Of a DNA stretch of 37,728 bases, positions 7,722 to 14,558 are shown piece by piece. Made by a program: the position numbers and the translations under genes. This DNA comes from Candidatus Woesearchaeota archaeon. GTDB taxonomy: Archaea; Nanobdellota; Nanobdellia; Woesearchaeales; SM23-78. The stretch's first letter is position 1; each line of letters begins with the position of its first letter. The notes under the pieces are model-generated. The model made no database searches. It was not told where the DNA came from and was given only the letters and a program-made list of their open reading frames with translations. The stretch spans positions 1 through 37,728 of the forward strand of contig JAFGDD010000027.1 of assembly GCA_016932315.1 (NCBI GenBank). Reading direction: 5' to 3'.

Positions 7722-8513
7722 TTAATATTCATGACCTGAACCATTGCTGTCGGCTTCAACAGTTTCTTCTGCTCTTACTTCCTCGCCTATTTCTGCTGGT
7801 TCTGCATTGAACTCTATCTTTCTGCCAGTGGCTTTCTCAAGATATTCCTTAATCTTGTCTGTCAATCCGCTGATGTGAGAGTGCTCCTCAATCATTTTTA
7901 TTGCATTAACAGTTATGACTTCCATCTCAGGCTCGCCGCTAATCCAGGCGATACCGTTCTGCCCCACAATAACCTTGCAGTCAGTAGCCCTCTTAATCAT
8001 GGAAACCATTGAGCCTTTCTTGCCAATAATCCTAGGAACCTTGTTGGTGTTCACATAGATTATCCTGCCGCCCTTAATCTTGTGCAGTCCAGGTCCCTTG
8101 CAGGTAACATCCACCAGGTTTTGGCTCGTCACATTAGTTATCTTAACCACTGCGTAATCTTCGAGCTCAAAATACCTTGTGAGGTCTGCGCCTTTTGGAA
8201 TGTAAGCAAAGCTTGCATCCTTTAAAGGCAATACTGCAGAGTAAGGGCTGTTAATCTCCAATCTCCAGCCGCTCATAAGTATGTCAATAACCTTTCCGAT
8301 TATCACGTCATACTTCCTAGGCAGATACCTTCCTGCCAATGGCAAGCTCTTCAATACCTTGCCGTCTATCACTAACAATCCAAGGCGGTTGGCCATGATA
8401 TTATCATTAAGCCTGTAAGTGCCGTTTCCCGGCAGATAACTCATGCCAGATGCCAGCACCTCGCCTGGAACAACTACGTCTTTCTCTTTCACTAATAACT
8501 TTCCTTCTGTCAT
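7722..8513 (-). CDS. rrp4: Exosome RNA-binding cap subunit Rrp4
   Basis: Rrp4 forms the cap that threads RNA into the Rrp41/42 ring. Three expected parts are visible: an N-terminal domain with VVVPGEVLASGMSYLPGNGTY (about 12-32), an S1 domain (about 65-140) with YDVIIGKVIDILMSGWRLEI, and a KH domain with NTNKVPRIIGKKGSMVSMI (about 155-173, containing the GxxG loop IIGKKGSM). An acidic tail rich in glutamate follows (about 235-263). The start is placed at ATG 8513, after AAGGTGAAAAATA; GTG 8525 is an alternative. It lies 24 bp from rrp41, but a 286-bp repeat-filled gap separates it from SBDS. Confidence 0.95.
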   Translation of the reverse strand: MTEGKLLVKEKDVVVPGEVLASGMSYLPGNGTYRLNDNIMANRLGLLVIDGKVLKSLPLAGRYLPRKYDVIIGKVIDILMSGWRLEINSPYSAVLPLKDASFAYIPKGADLTRYFELEDYAVVKITNVTSQNLVDVTCKGPGLHKIKGGRIIYVNTNKVPRIIGKKGSMVSMIKRATDCKVIVGQNGIAWISGEPEMEVITVNAIKMIEEHSHISGLTDKIKEYLEKATGRKIEFNAEPAEIGEEVRAEETVEADSNGSGHEY

Positions 8514-8548
8514 ATTATTTTTCACCTTATTTGTTGAATATTATTTTT

Positions 8549-8590
8549 TAGTTTTTAGGCCCGCCGCCGCTTGAGGCGCCTTAAGTTTTT
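8549..8590 (-). repeat. A module (variant)
   Basis: On the minus strand, an A-module-like GC hairpin (CGCC 8565-8568 with GGCG 8575-8578) is embedded between TTAAGGCGCC and GGCCTAAAAAC. It is the nearer of two modules in the gap between SBDS and rrp4. Confidence 0.5.
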
Positions 8591-8616
8591 TAGTTCCGTT
8601 ATTATATTTTTAAACT

Positions 8617-8660
8617 AAAGTTTAAGTCCCCTCATTTGCCGGGGAGGGCTAACTATTTTT
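8617..8660 (-). repeat. A module (CCCC/GGGG version)
   Basis: On the minus strand this reads TAGTTAGCCC, then stem TCCCC (8641-8645 on the other strand), loop GGCAAATGA, and stem GGGGA. The loop differs by one base from the module at 11207-11223 (GGCAAGTGA). The stem is CCCC/GGGG instead of CGCC/GGCG, which is a compensatory change supporting a real helix. Confidence 0.6.
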
Positions 8661-8682
8661 TTTTTTTCTTACCTCTTTTTTA

Positions 8683-8832
8683 TTATCTTCTTTTAGTTTG
8701 TTCAATATTAATCTCAACAAACCTTTTGCGAAAAGGTTTACGAAAAAACTTAAGTGGGATATTCATTTCATGAAATCCCACGAACTATATTACCTCCATT
8801 TATCTTCTTTTAGTTTGTTCAATATTAATCTC
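8683..8832. repeat. 33-bp direct repeat flanking an 84-bp hairpin insert at the SBDS 3' end
   Basis: Bases 8683-8715 and 8800-8832 are identical over 33 bp. On the minus strand each encodes EINIEQTKRR plus the stop codon, the true C-terminus of SBDS. The 84 bp between them hold two near-perfect hairpins: AAACCTTTT/AAAAGGTTT (8719-8739, 3-nt loop), and a 12-bp stem GTGGGAT-TTCAT/ATGAA-ATCCCAC (8754-8781, one bulge). The arrangement is that of an insertion that duplicated or restored the gene's 3' end. Confidence 0.8.
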
Positions 8833-9522
8833 GACGTCGCCGTGAGTCTTGCTCTTGAGCTCGTCCATAAGGCCAGCAACTGCGCCAGGAACCATCTCGA
8901 CCTTTGCGCTCCATGAGCCGTCGCTAAGCCAGGCTTCATCAACAATCTTCGCCATTCTTGACACTGTGCCGTAAAGCTTGGCAGCGTTGACTGCAGGAAT
9001 CCTTATGCTAAGCACTTTCTTCTCAAAGCTGATAGGCAATACAGGCTTGAGCTTTGCAACTATCTCATCAACCTGAGGCTCTACTTTCTTGAAAATATCG
9101 AGGTGAACCTTGGCTTGAGTCATTGCATTGCTTATCTTGGTAGCTGTCAAAGGAGTTCCTGTGTTTGCATCCACGCCGTTCTTCAACAGTATCTCAATGA
9201 ATTTCTTCTTTGCCTCTTGCCTGAGGTTGTCCCTGTACTCATCATTCACCTGGATGATTCCTTCCTTGATTATCTTCTCTGCAATCTGCAAAGCATCAGC
9301 TGTCTTGAAGACGTCAATTAATTCTTTCTCAGGAGCAGGCTCTCCCTTGAGTGCTTCCCTGAAAATTCTTTCTGCCTTCAAAGCTTCTCTTACCTCGCCT
9401 TCTCCATGCCTAAACTTGATAGCCTTTTCAGGCTCTATAACGACTTCAAAGTTTTGTCCGTGAGCCTTGAGCCTTGCGACGTTAAGGCTTACTCGTTCCT
9501 GGTCATAAGTTGGTCCTTTCAT
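8800..9522 (-). CDS. sdo1: Ribosome maturation protein SBDS/Sdo1
   Basis: This is the archaeal SBDS ortholog, which works with a GTPase to release the anti-association factor eIF6 from the large subunit in eukaryotes and archaea. The N-terminal SBDS domain shows VARLKAHGQNFEVVIEPEKA, the domain around 60-95 has DVFKTADALQIAEKI, and the middle and C-terminal domains include LLKNGVDANTGTPLT and LPISFEKKVLSIRIPA. At 240 residues it is typical. It sits in the conserved exosome/proteasome cluster. No strong SD precedes ATG 9522. The last ten codons and stop lie inside the 33-bp direct repeat. Confidence 0.95.
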   Translation of the reverse strand: MKGPTYDQERVSLNVARLKAHGQNFEVVIEPEKAIKFRHGEGEVREALKAERIFREALKGEPAPEKELIDVFKTADALQIAEKIIKEGIIQVNDEYRDNLRQEAKKKFIEILLKNGVDANTGTPLTATKISNAMTQAKVHLDIFKKVEPQVDEIVAKLKPVLPISFEKKVLSIRIPAVNAAKLYGTVSRMAKIVDEAWLSDGSWSAKVEMVPGAVAGLMDELKSKTHGDVEINIEQTKRR

Positions 9523-9550
9523 GAAAACGTTAGCTCATGCGCCAATGAAA

Positions 9551-9901
9551 TTATTCGTGGCTAGAGGAGCGTAACATCACCTCGTCAAGTCCTTTTACAT
9601 TATCTGCATATTTAAATCCTTGAAACGGCTTAATAGGAATTTTCTTTTCTAGTTCTGTCCAGCTGTCAGGATAAAATTTAACTGCTGTAGTAGGTATTGG
9701 CTTTTCGTATGTGAAAAAGTCTTCGGCGCTTGTGAAGTATCCCTGAATGAGCCCTTTATAGGCAAAGAACACTTTTTCTTCAATGTCATCTGTATCAAAT
9801 CTTTTTGGAAAAGCAGGAAACTTCCAATAAGCGACTCTAACACGCTTGTTTTGCTTGTGTTGAAATTTTTCTTTAGTAGTATATATTATGATTCCAACCA
9901 T
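9551..9901 (-). CDS. Conserved-looking protein of unknown function (116 aa)
   Basis: I do not recognise the family with certainty. The protein is basic and aromatic-rich, with VGIIIYTTKEK at the N-terminus, RVAYWKFPAFPKRFDTDD, EEKVFFAYKGLIQGYF and SWTELEKKIPIKPFQGFKYAD. A beta-rich strand pattern of this kind resembles small RNA- or ligand-binding barrels such as PUA/ASCH-like domains, but that is a guess. ATG 9901 is chosen because GGTGAT precedes it; a GTG four codons earlier overlaps that ribosome binding site. It sits between proteasome alpha and SBDS in the exosome superoperon, so a role in RNA or protein quality control is plausible by context. Confidence 0.7.
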   Translation of the reverse strand: MVGIIIYTTKEKFQHKQNKRVRVAYWKFPAFPKRFDTDDIEEKVFFAYKGLIQGYFTSAEDFFTYEKPIPTTAVKFYPDSWTELEKKIPIKPFQGFKYADNVKGLDEVMLRSSSHE

Positions 9902-9951
9902 TTGTATCACCAAAAATCATTCTATATTATTAGTTAATTAGTTGTTATCTC

Positions 9952-10665
9952 TTATAGCAGCTTCTTCAACCTCTCCTTGTCAACTTTCTTCATGGTTTTT
10001 TCTTTTTCCTCAATATAAGCAGCGTCAATCCTCTCAGCATTGAAGTTCTCGTTCAGAACTTTTTTCAGGCATTTGATGCAGAGCTTCAAGCCTTCCTCTA
10101 TACTCATGGTTTCCTTGTACTCCTTGTAAAGCACTTCCTCGATGTCAGGCTCACCCTCGCCAATCACAGTTGCTTTGTACTGGTAAAAGATTCCAGTAGG
10201 GTCTGTCTCGAAAAGCTTTTTTCCTCCTTCATCAATTCCTGCTACGAGCATTGAAACCCCGAAAGGCCTAAGCCCTCCTGATTGAGTGCACATTTGCTTT
10301 ATGTCGCAGATATGCTTAACAATGGTTACTGCGTCGCAAGGAGTATCATAAGTTACTCTGTGCTGCTGAGCCCTAACCTGGCCTTGCTCAACTAATACGC
10401 GAGCATCGCTAAGTATGCCTGCAGCAGTAGCCATTAAGTGATCGTCTATCTTGAAAATCTTTTCAATAGCCTCAGGCACTACTAATTTGTCAACAATCCT
10501 CTTATCAGTCACTAAGAGGACTCCATCCTTACACACCATGCCAATGGCTGTGTTTCCCAGGCGAACGGTTTTCTTGGCGTACTCTACCTGGAGCAGCCTT
10601 CCGTCTGGACTGAACATAGTAATTGCCCTGTCATAACCCATCATCTGGTGCTGTATTGGTTGCAT
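9952..10665 (-). CDS. psmA: Proteasome subunit alpha
   Basis: PsmA forms the outer rings of the 20S proteasome that gate substrate entry. The alpha-type N-terminal helix and signature are clear: YDRAITMFSPDGRLLQVEYA (about 11-30), then GNTAIGMVCKDGVLLVTDKR. Later GGLRPFGVSMLVAGID and DPTGIFYQYKATVIGEG match the alpha family. At about 238 residues the length is normal. ATG 10665 is preferred over the upstream GTG, which overlaps an AGGTGG ribosome binding site. Its position in the exosome cluster is the classic archaeal one. No beta subunit or PAN ATPase is in this window. Confidence 0.95.
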   Translation of the reverse strand: MQPIQHQMMGYDRAITMFSPDGRLLQVEYAKKTVRLGNTAIGMVCKDGVLLVTDKRIVDKLVVPEAIEKIFKIDDHLMATAAGILSDARVLVEQGQVRAQQHRVTYDTPCDAVTIVKHICDIKQMCTQSGGLRPFGVSMLVAGIDEGGKKLFETDPTGIFYQYKATVIGEGEPDIEEVLYKEYKETMSIEEGLKLCIKCLKKVLNENFNAERIDAAYIEEKEKTMKKVDKERLKKLL

Positions 10666-10744
10666 TAAAACCACCTCAACTTTTGTTTTTTTGATTTTTT
10701 TTGTTCTTTATAATATTTAATGTTTGTAATCATTATTTTATTTT

Positions 10745-11101
10745 TTAATATTTTTTTCCAGCTTTTCTTTTCGCTGTCGCTGCTTTCTCAGCCAGTATCC
10801 CCTCTTCAGCTTTCCTGTCAAGAGTCTCGTATCGCGTGGCATATTTTATGATATCCTCTTTTGTGAGCAGCCCTTTGTAAAGCTCAAAAGGATATAATTT
10901 TTCGCCGACATGAAAGCCATCAGGCCCCATAACCTTCTTTTTGGTCCTTGTGAATATTTGAAAGCAGGAATCGCATCCATAGAACTGGATTATATAAGAG
11001 CTATGATGCTCAAAAGGCACTACTCTTTTTTTTGTCTCTGCTATCTGCTCAAGCTTTCCTTTTCTGCAATCGCATTTGATGTAACTGATTTCTTCTGGCA
11101 T
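10745..11101 (-). CDS. Putative zinc-binding protein of unknown function (118 aa)
   Basis: I do not recognise the family. A possible zinc site is made of CDC (residues 9-11) and CDSC (about 43-46), separated by about 31 residues of predicted strand (RVVPFEHHSSYIIQFYG). The second half is helical and contains LTKEDIIKYATRYETL, with a lysine/alanine-rich C-terminus. GAGGTGAG lies about 14 nt before the ATG. It lies between rnp2 and psmA on the same strand with an 86-bp gap to psmA, so it belongs to the same operon and may act in RNA processing, translation or proteolysis. Confidence 0.65.
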   Translation of the reverse strand: MPEEISYIKCDCRKGKLEQIAETKKRVVPFEHHSSYIIQFYGCDSCFQIFTRTKKKVMGPDGFHVGEKLYPFELYKGLLTKEDIIKYATRYETLDRKAEEGILAEKAATAKRKAGKKY

Positions 11102-11199
11102 TTTATATGCTCTCTCACCTCTGATGATGATTACTTTTTATTATGATTCTTATCTTGATTTTTTAGTTTTTTGATAATTTTTTATTAAACTTAAACTTT

Positions 11200-11235
11200 T
11201 TTTAGGCGCCTCACTTGCCGGCGGGGCTTAACTAT
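11200..11235 (-). repeat. A module at the rnp2 stop codon
   Basis: On the minus strand, the rnp2 stop TAG runs into TTAAGCCC, a CGCC/GGCG hairpin (11220-11223 with 11207-11210, loop GGCAAGTGA) and CCTAAAAAAA. No B element follows this copy. Confidence 0.65.
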
Positions 11236-11594
11236 TCTAAATATTTTTTTAACTTTCCTACCATCCCGCTAACCCTTAATGTCCTGATGGTTACCTCGTT
11301 GTTGTTTATATTTTTAATCATGCTGAAGCACGTCCTAAGGCAGTCAACAAACTTCCTGTCAAGCCTTAATATGCCGATTTGCTTGCCAGCATTGTACTTG
11401 ATGCTTGCAACTGCTGCTTTTGGAGCCATGAACACTCCAAGCAATGAATTAATATTGCTTATCAGCAGCTTGTCAGCATTCCAAGGCAATGAGCTGTTGC
11501 TCTTCACCTCATAAGCCACGTAGCGCTCTTTCATGCGCATGCTAGGCTTGATGCGGGGCATATTGCTCTTAGCCTTATTATTAGGGTCTTTCAT
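11232..11594 (-). CDS. rnp2: Ribonuclease P protein component 2 (Pop5)
   Basis: This is a protein subunit of archaeal RNase P, which matures tRNA 5' ends. The Pop5 fold begins with MKERYVAYEVKSNSSLPWNA (residues about 21-40) and shows the expected helical segment plus strand FMAPKAAVASIKYNAGKQIGILRLDRKFVDCLRTCFSMI, ending in VTIRTLRVSGMVGKLKKYL. At 120 residues it is normal, with a short basic N-terminal extension; ATG 11559 or 11535 could be the true start. It occupies the first position of the exosome superoperon, as in many archaea. Its 3' end overlaps an A module. Confidence 0.85.
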   Translation of the reverse strand: MKDPNNKAKSNMPRIKPSMRMKERYVAYEVKSNSSLPWNADKLLISNINSLLGVFMAPKAAVASIKYNAGKQIGILRLDRKFVDCLRTCFSMIKNINNNEVTIRTLRVSGMVGKLKKYLE

Positions 11595-11614
11595 GTTCTG
11601 CTTAACCCTCAGTG

Positions 11615-11709
11615 TTGACCGTCGGAGAAAAAAAGCACTTGACTTGTACTTTGTTCGTACTTGACTTAATCTTCAAAAACGGTCGATTCGCGCGCTCTTT
11701 TCTCTCTCC
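11615..11709 (-). other. Possible structured leader of rnp2
   Basis: Downstream of the TATA box at 11733-11740 the minus-strand leader is about 115 nt. GACCGT/ACGGTC (11617-11622 with 11679-11684) and GGAGA/TCTCC (11624-11628 with 11705-11709) cross each other, so both together would form a pseudoknot. The stretch between repeats TTGACTT twice around GTAC palindromes. Function is unknown. Confidence 0.3.
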
Positions 11710-11732
11710 AAAGACGAAAGAATAAAATAGCC

Positions 11733-11740
11733 TTTATAAA
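11733..11740 (-). promoter_or_regulatory. TATA box upstream of rnp2
   Basis: The palindromic TTTATAAA lies between the phosphomannomutase stop and rnp2, giving the superoperon its own promoter and a leader of about 115 nt. Confidence 0.45.
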
Positions 11741-11750
11741 GGTTGCTGTT

Positions 11751-13088
11751 TTACTTCATCAGATCAAGTATCTTGTCGCGCATGGCTTCCATTTTTTCCT
11801 TGCTCTCAGCTTCTACCCTGAGCCTTACTACTGGTTCTGTGTTGCTCTTCCTTATGCTTAGCCACCAGTCAGGATAGCTGATGTACACCCCGTCGAGCTC
11901 TATGCTTTTGCCGTCATTGAAAGCCTGCCTTACCTTGTCCAGCACTGCGTCAGGGTCTGCTACTCTGGTGTTAATCTCTGCGCTCTGGTAATACTTCTGC
12001 AAGGGCTTAACAAGCTTAGAAAGCTTTTTCTTGCTCTCCTGCAGTACTTTGAGCAATTTAAGCGCAGCATACAATCCGTCATCGATGCAGTAATGGTCCT
12101 GGAACATGATGTGGCCTGATAATTCTCCGCCAAACACTCCTCCTTCCTTGACAAGCTTTTCCTTGGTGAAAGGGTTGCCTACGCGCATCATTATGGCTTC
12201 GCCGTGGTTCTTCCTTACAGTCTCAGGCAGTATCCTGCTCGACCTTAAATCATAATAAACCCTTTTGTCGCTCCTGCCTTTAAGCTCAGAAGGAACAAGC
12301 AATGTCATTATCATGTCAGGAGTTATCACCCTGCCAGTATCATCTATTATTACGCTCCTGTCTGCGTCGCCATCAAAGGCAATGCCTGCGTCAGCCTTGA
12401 GCATCAATACTTTCTTTTTCAATTCCTCAAGATTCTTCTCCTCTGCAGGATTAGCATAATGGTTCGGGAACCTACCGTCAGGCTCCTCGTACAAATGAAC
12501 TGCTTTTACTCCAAGCTTTTCAAGCACAGGCTTTGCAGTAACGCTTCCCATGCCATTGCCATAATCAACGATAACAGTTAATCCTTTAAGGCTTACGAAC
12601 TCATCAATAATATCATCAACGTACTCATCAATAATGTTTAAAGGTTCAGGCCTGCCTTTCTGCTTTTGCACAGCGCCAATAATGTCAGGGTTCTGGACAT
12701 ACTTCCTAATATCATCCATTCCTCCAGGGCTTGACAATTGGAAGCAAGGATTTTGTATGAGCTTGAAAGCATTGTAATCTGGCGGATTGTGCGACGCGCT
12801 AATCATGATGCCGCCTGGCATATTCTTCTTTGCAACAGTGTAGCTTACCAGAGGAGTAGGGCACATGCCAATATCAAATACAGTTACTCCTATATCAATA
12901 AGAGCCTTGGTAATCGCCTTGTGCAGTGAAGGAGAAGAAGCCCTGCAATCCCTGCCAACAACTAATTTGTCAGCCTTAAGATAAAAAGATAAAGCCTTAG
13001 CAGTGGCAGCAGCAGTCTCCTCATTAATTTCAGAAGGATAAACACCTCTAACATCATAAGCCTTGAAAGCTGAAAGATTAATAGCCAT
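11751..13088 (-). CDS. manB: Phosphomannomutase/phosphoglucomutase
   Basis: This is an alpha-D-phosphohexomutase that moves phosphate between C1 and C6 of mannose or glucose. Four domains are evident: AYDVRGVYP near the N-terminus, the phosphoserine loop ISASHNPPDYNAFK, the metal-binding loop FDGDADRS, the sugar-recognition GGELSGHIMF, and the phosphate-binding RKSNTEPVVRLRVEA at the C-terminus. At about 445 residues it is full length. ATG 13088 is preceded by AAGGTGATT; a GTG three codons upstream is part of that site. Sugar preference (mannose, glucose or glucosamine) cannot be decided from sequence alone. B element 2 lies just upstream of the gene. Confidence 0.93.
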   Translation of the reverse strand: MAINLSAFKAYDVRGVYPSEINEETAAATAKALSFYLKADKLVVGRDCRASSPSLHKAITKALIDIGVTVFDIGMCPTPLVSYTVAKKNMPGGIMISASHNPPDYNAFKLIQNPCFQLSSPGGMDDIRKYVQNPDIIGAVQKQKGRPEPLNIIDEYVDDIIDEFVSLKGLTVIVDYGNGMGSVTAKPVLEKLGVKAVHLYEEPDGRFPNHYANPAEEKNLEELKKKVLMLKADAGIAFDGDADRSVIIDDTGRVITPDMIMTLLVPSELKGRSDKRVYYDLRSSRILPETVRKNHGEAIMMRVGNPFTKEKLVKEGGVFGGELSGHIMFQDHYCIDDGLYAALKLLKVLQESKKKLSKLVKPLQKYYQSAEINTRVADPDAVLDKVRQAFNDGKSIELDGVYISYPDWWLSIRKSNTEPVVRLRVEAESKEKMEAMRDKILDLMK

Positions 13089-13108
13089 TGAAATCACCTT
13101 TTTTAGTT

Positions 13109-13213
13109 AAAAAAAAATCGCCGCAGCCTGCAACTGCGCCGCCGACTGAAAGTCAAGGTGCACGGCTGCATTGACGGGGGATGCCCCCTCGGGGTGTCAA
13201 TGACGATTTTTTT
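13109..13213 (-). repeat. B element 2
   Basis: Minus-strand copy. The outer stem AAAAAAATCG pairs with CGATTTTTTT. TTGAC (13171-13175) pairs with GTCAA (13196-13200) around the core that reads CCCC-GA-GGGGG-CAT-CCCCC in sense. The second stem is GCAGCC (13123-13128) with GGCTGC (13164-13169), and GACT-GAA-AGTC sits inside. It lies between the kinase gene and phosphomannomutase on their strand, about 42 bp after an A module. Confidence 0.75.
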
Positions 13214-13254
13214 GTTTTGTTAGTTTTTAGTTTTTGAAATTATGAACTTACTAA

Positions 13255-13290
13255 TTTTTTTAGGCGCCTCAAACGGCGGCGCGCCTTTAC
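13255..13290 (-). repeat. A module at the kinase stop codon
   Basis: In the gene's direction, the stop TAA runs into AGGCGCG, a CGCC/GGCG hairpin (13275-13278 with 13265-13268) and CCTAAAAAAA. An alternative 6-bp stem AGGCGC/GCGCCT is also perfect. It forms an A-B composite with B element 2. Confidence 0.6.
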
Positions 13291-13856
13291 TTTATTACGA
13301 ATTTGATTATGTTCTTAAAGTTTTCCTTGTTAGGCTTGGTTTTATATCTTTTCCCTAGCCTTATAATCTCTTCCTTGTTGATAAGTATTCCTTTTTTCTC
13401 TAATATTGGCTTGCTCCTTGCCAGGTACTGCAGGAACTGCGTCACGTTCTTCGGCTTCTTGCTTTCTTTGCACCGCTCAAAATCTATCATTACTGCCTTG
13501 TTGTCAGAAGTCACAAGAATATCCTTGTAAGGATTAGTCAGCTCTTTCTTATCAATTCCTAACAAATCCATCTCCCTGCACTGCTCAAGCACTTGCTTGA
13601 TTACAGAAATTATTTTTTCCTTGTTCTCTTCCTGCTCAAAAAAATCACTGATTCTTATGCCGTCAACAAATTCCCTGTAAAGCTTGCCATTCTCGTACTT
13701 GATGAATTTTGGTCCGATATTTTTCTTGTTAAGCATTTTCAGGTATTCTGCTTCATTTTCCAAAGTATCAACTATGCTGCGGGGATTCTTCTCTTTAATG
13801 CAATCATTTCCTTCACTGTATATTACTCCTCTCTTGCCCTTAGCAAATAATTCCAT
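13287..13856 (-). CDS. Small predicted Ser/Thr protein kinase (COG2112-like)
   Basis: This is a minimal kinase-like protein of 189 residues. KGKRGVIYSEGNDCIKEKNP carries a glycine-loop-like start and the likely catalytic lysine. ENEAEYLKMLNKKNIGPKFI is the alphaC-like glutamate helix, and LYREFVDGIRISDFF matches the hinge of archaeal RIO/Bud32-type kinases. The catalytic loop region reads MDLLGIDKKE, and the metal-binding DFG is replaced by DFERC. The pattern fits archaeal COG2112 predicted kinases; substrate unknown. ATG 13856 follows AAGGA. B elements flank it on both sides (13109-13213 and 13877-14012). Confidence 0.75.
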   Translation of the reverse strand: MELFAKGKRGVIYSEGNDCIKEKNPRSIVDTLENEAEYLKMLNKKNIGPKFIKYENGKLYREFVDGIRISDFFEQEENKEKIISVIKQVLEQCREMDLLGIDKKELTNPYKDILVTSDNKAVMIDFERCKESKKPKNVTQFLQYLARSKPILEKKGILINKEEIIRLGKRYKTKPNKENFKNIIKFVIK

Positions 13857-13876
13857 TATTCATCATTCCTTTTTCT

Positions 13877-14012
13877 TTTGTTCAAACAGCGCCGGTTCGG
13901 GCACGCTTCTTTAACAGAGGACTCCGCTCCCCCGTATGGGGCGTCCCCCGGCTTCGTTTTTATGTTTTACCTGATGTTGCCCTCACATTTTGGCGCAGTT
14001 GTTTGAACAAAA
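13877..14012 (+). repeat. B element 3 (variant ends)
   Basis: A perfect 12-bp terminal inverted repeat, TTTTGTTCAAAC/GTTTGAACAAAA, encloses GCGCC/GGCGC (13889-13893 with 13992-13996) and the core CCCCC-GTAT-GGGG-CGT-CCCCC (about 13929-13949, plus sense). Its right end abuts the TAG stop of the methyltransferase gene at 14013, and its left end is about 20 bp from the kinase start. It has the core of the family but different outer sequence. Confidence 0.65.
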
Positions 14013-14546
14013 CTAATTTATTTTTATCTTGTAAACATATAACTCTTCAAAAAAAGCCAGACTTTTTTTCTCCAATAGTTCGAATTCATAGCCTTCTCTC
14101 TTGATTGACTTGTCAACTTCTTCTTTTCCTGTCCTGTTGCTGAACACCATGAGAATGAATCCGCTGGCATTAAGGTGCTTCTTTGCCTCTTTCAAAAACC
14201 TTTCTATCAGCTCATAACCTTTTTTTCCGCCGTCAAGAGCAATGTCTTCATCTTTCTCATCATCTGGAAGGTATGGAGGGTTGAATATTATCACGTCAAA
14301 CTTTTCCTCAACATTAGAGAAGAGGTCTGAGTGCTTGCATTTTATCATTCCAAAACATTTTTTCTTAAGCCCTTCAACTGCTTCCTTGTCAATATCAACA
14401 GCATATATTGATTCAACATTAGGGTTGTGCATGACTCCTTCTGCAAGTATGCCGGAGCCTGTCCCAATATCTATGACTTTGCCGTAAGACAATTCTTTCA
14501 CGTATTTCAATAAAAGGTATGAATCCTCTTGTGCTTCATAAACCAT
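14013..14546 (-). CDS. HemK2/Mtq2-like N5-glutamine methyltransferase
   Basis: This is a single-domain SAM methyltransferase of 177 residues. It starts with VYEAQEDSYLLLKYV, the hallmark of the HemK2/Mtq2 group that methylates the GGQ glutamine of release factor aRF1/eRF1. Motif I is VIDIGTGSGILAEG, the acidic motif II is YAVDIDKEAV, and the catalytic NPPY tetrapeptide lies in IIFNPPYLPDDEKD. The family partner Trm112 is not in this window. Its ATG is 12 bp from the stop of the upstream Lon-like gene, so the two may be co-transcribed. It could also modify another protein or rRNA, but the NPPY motif and short length favour a release-factor-type target. Confidence 0.83.
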   Translation of the reverse strand: MVYEAQEDSYLLLKYVKELSYGKVIDIGTGSGILAEGVMHNPNVESIYAVDIDKEAVEGLKKKCFGMIKCKHSDLFSNVEEKFDVIIFNPPYLPDDEKDEDIALDGGKKGYELIERFLKEAKKHLNASGFILMVFSNRTGKEEVDKSIKREGYEFELLEKKSLAFFEELYVYKIKIN

Positions 14547-14558
14547 GTTACCTAAGAA

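Noticed and set aside
8683-8832. Classic insertion sequence at the SBDS 3' end
   Set aside because: The insert is only 84 bp with no transposase and no terminal inverted repeats; the 33-bp direct repeat is too long for a usual target duplication.
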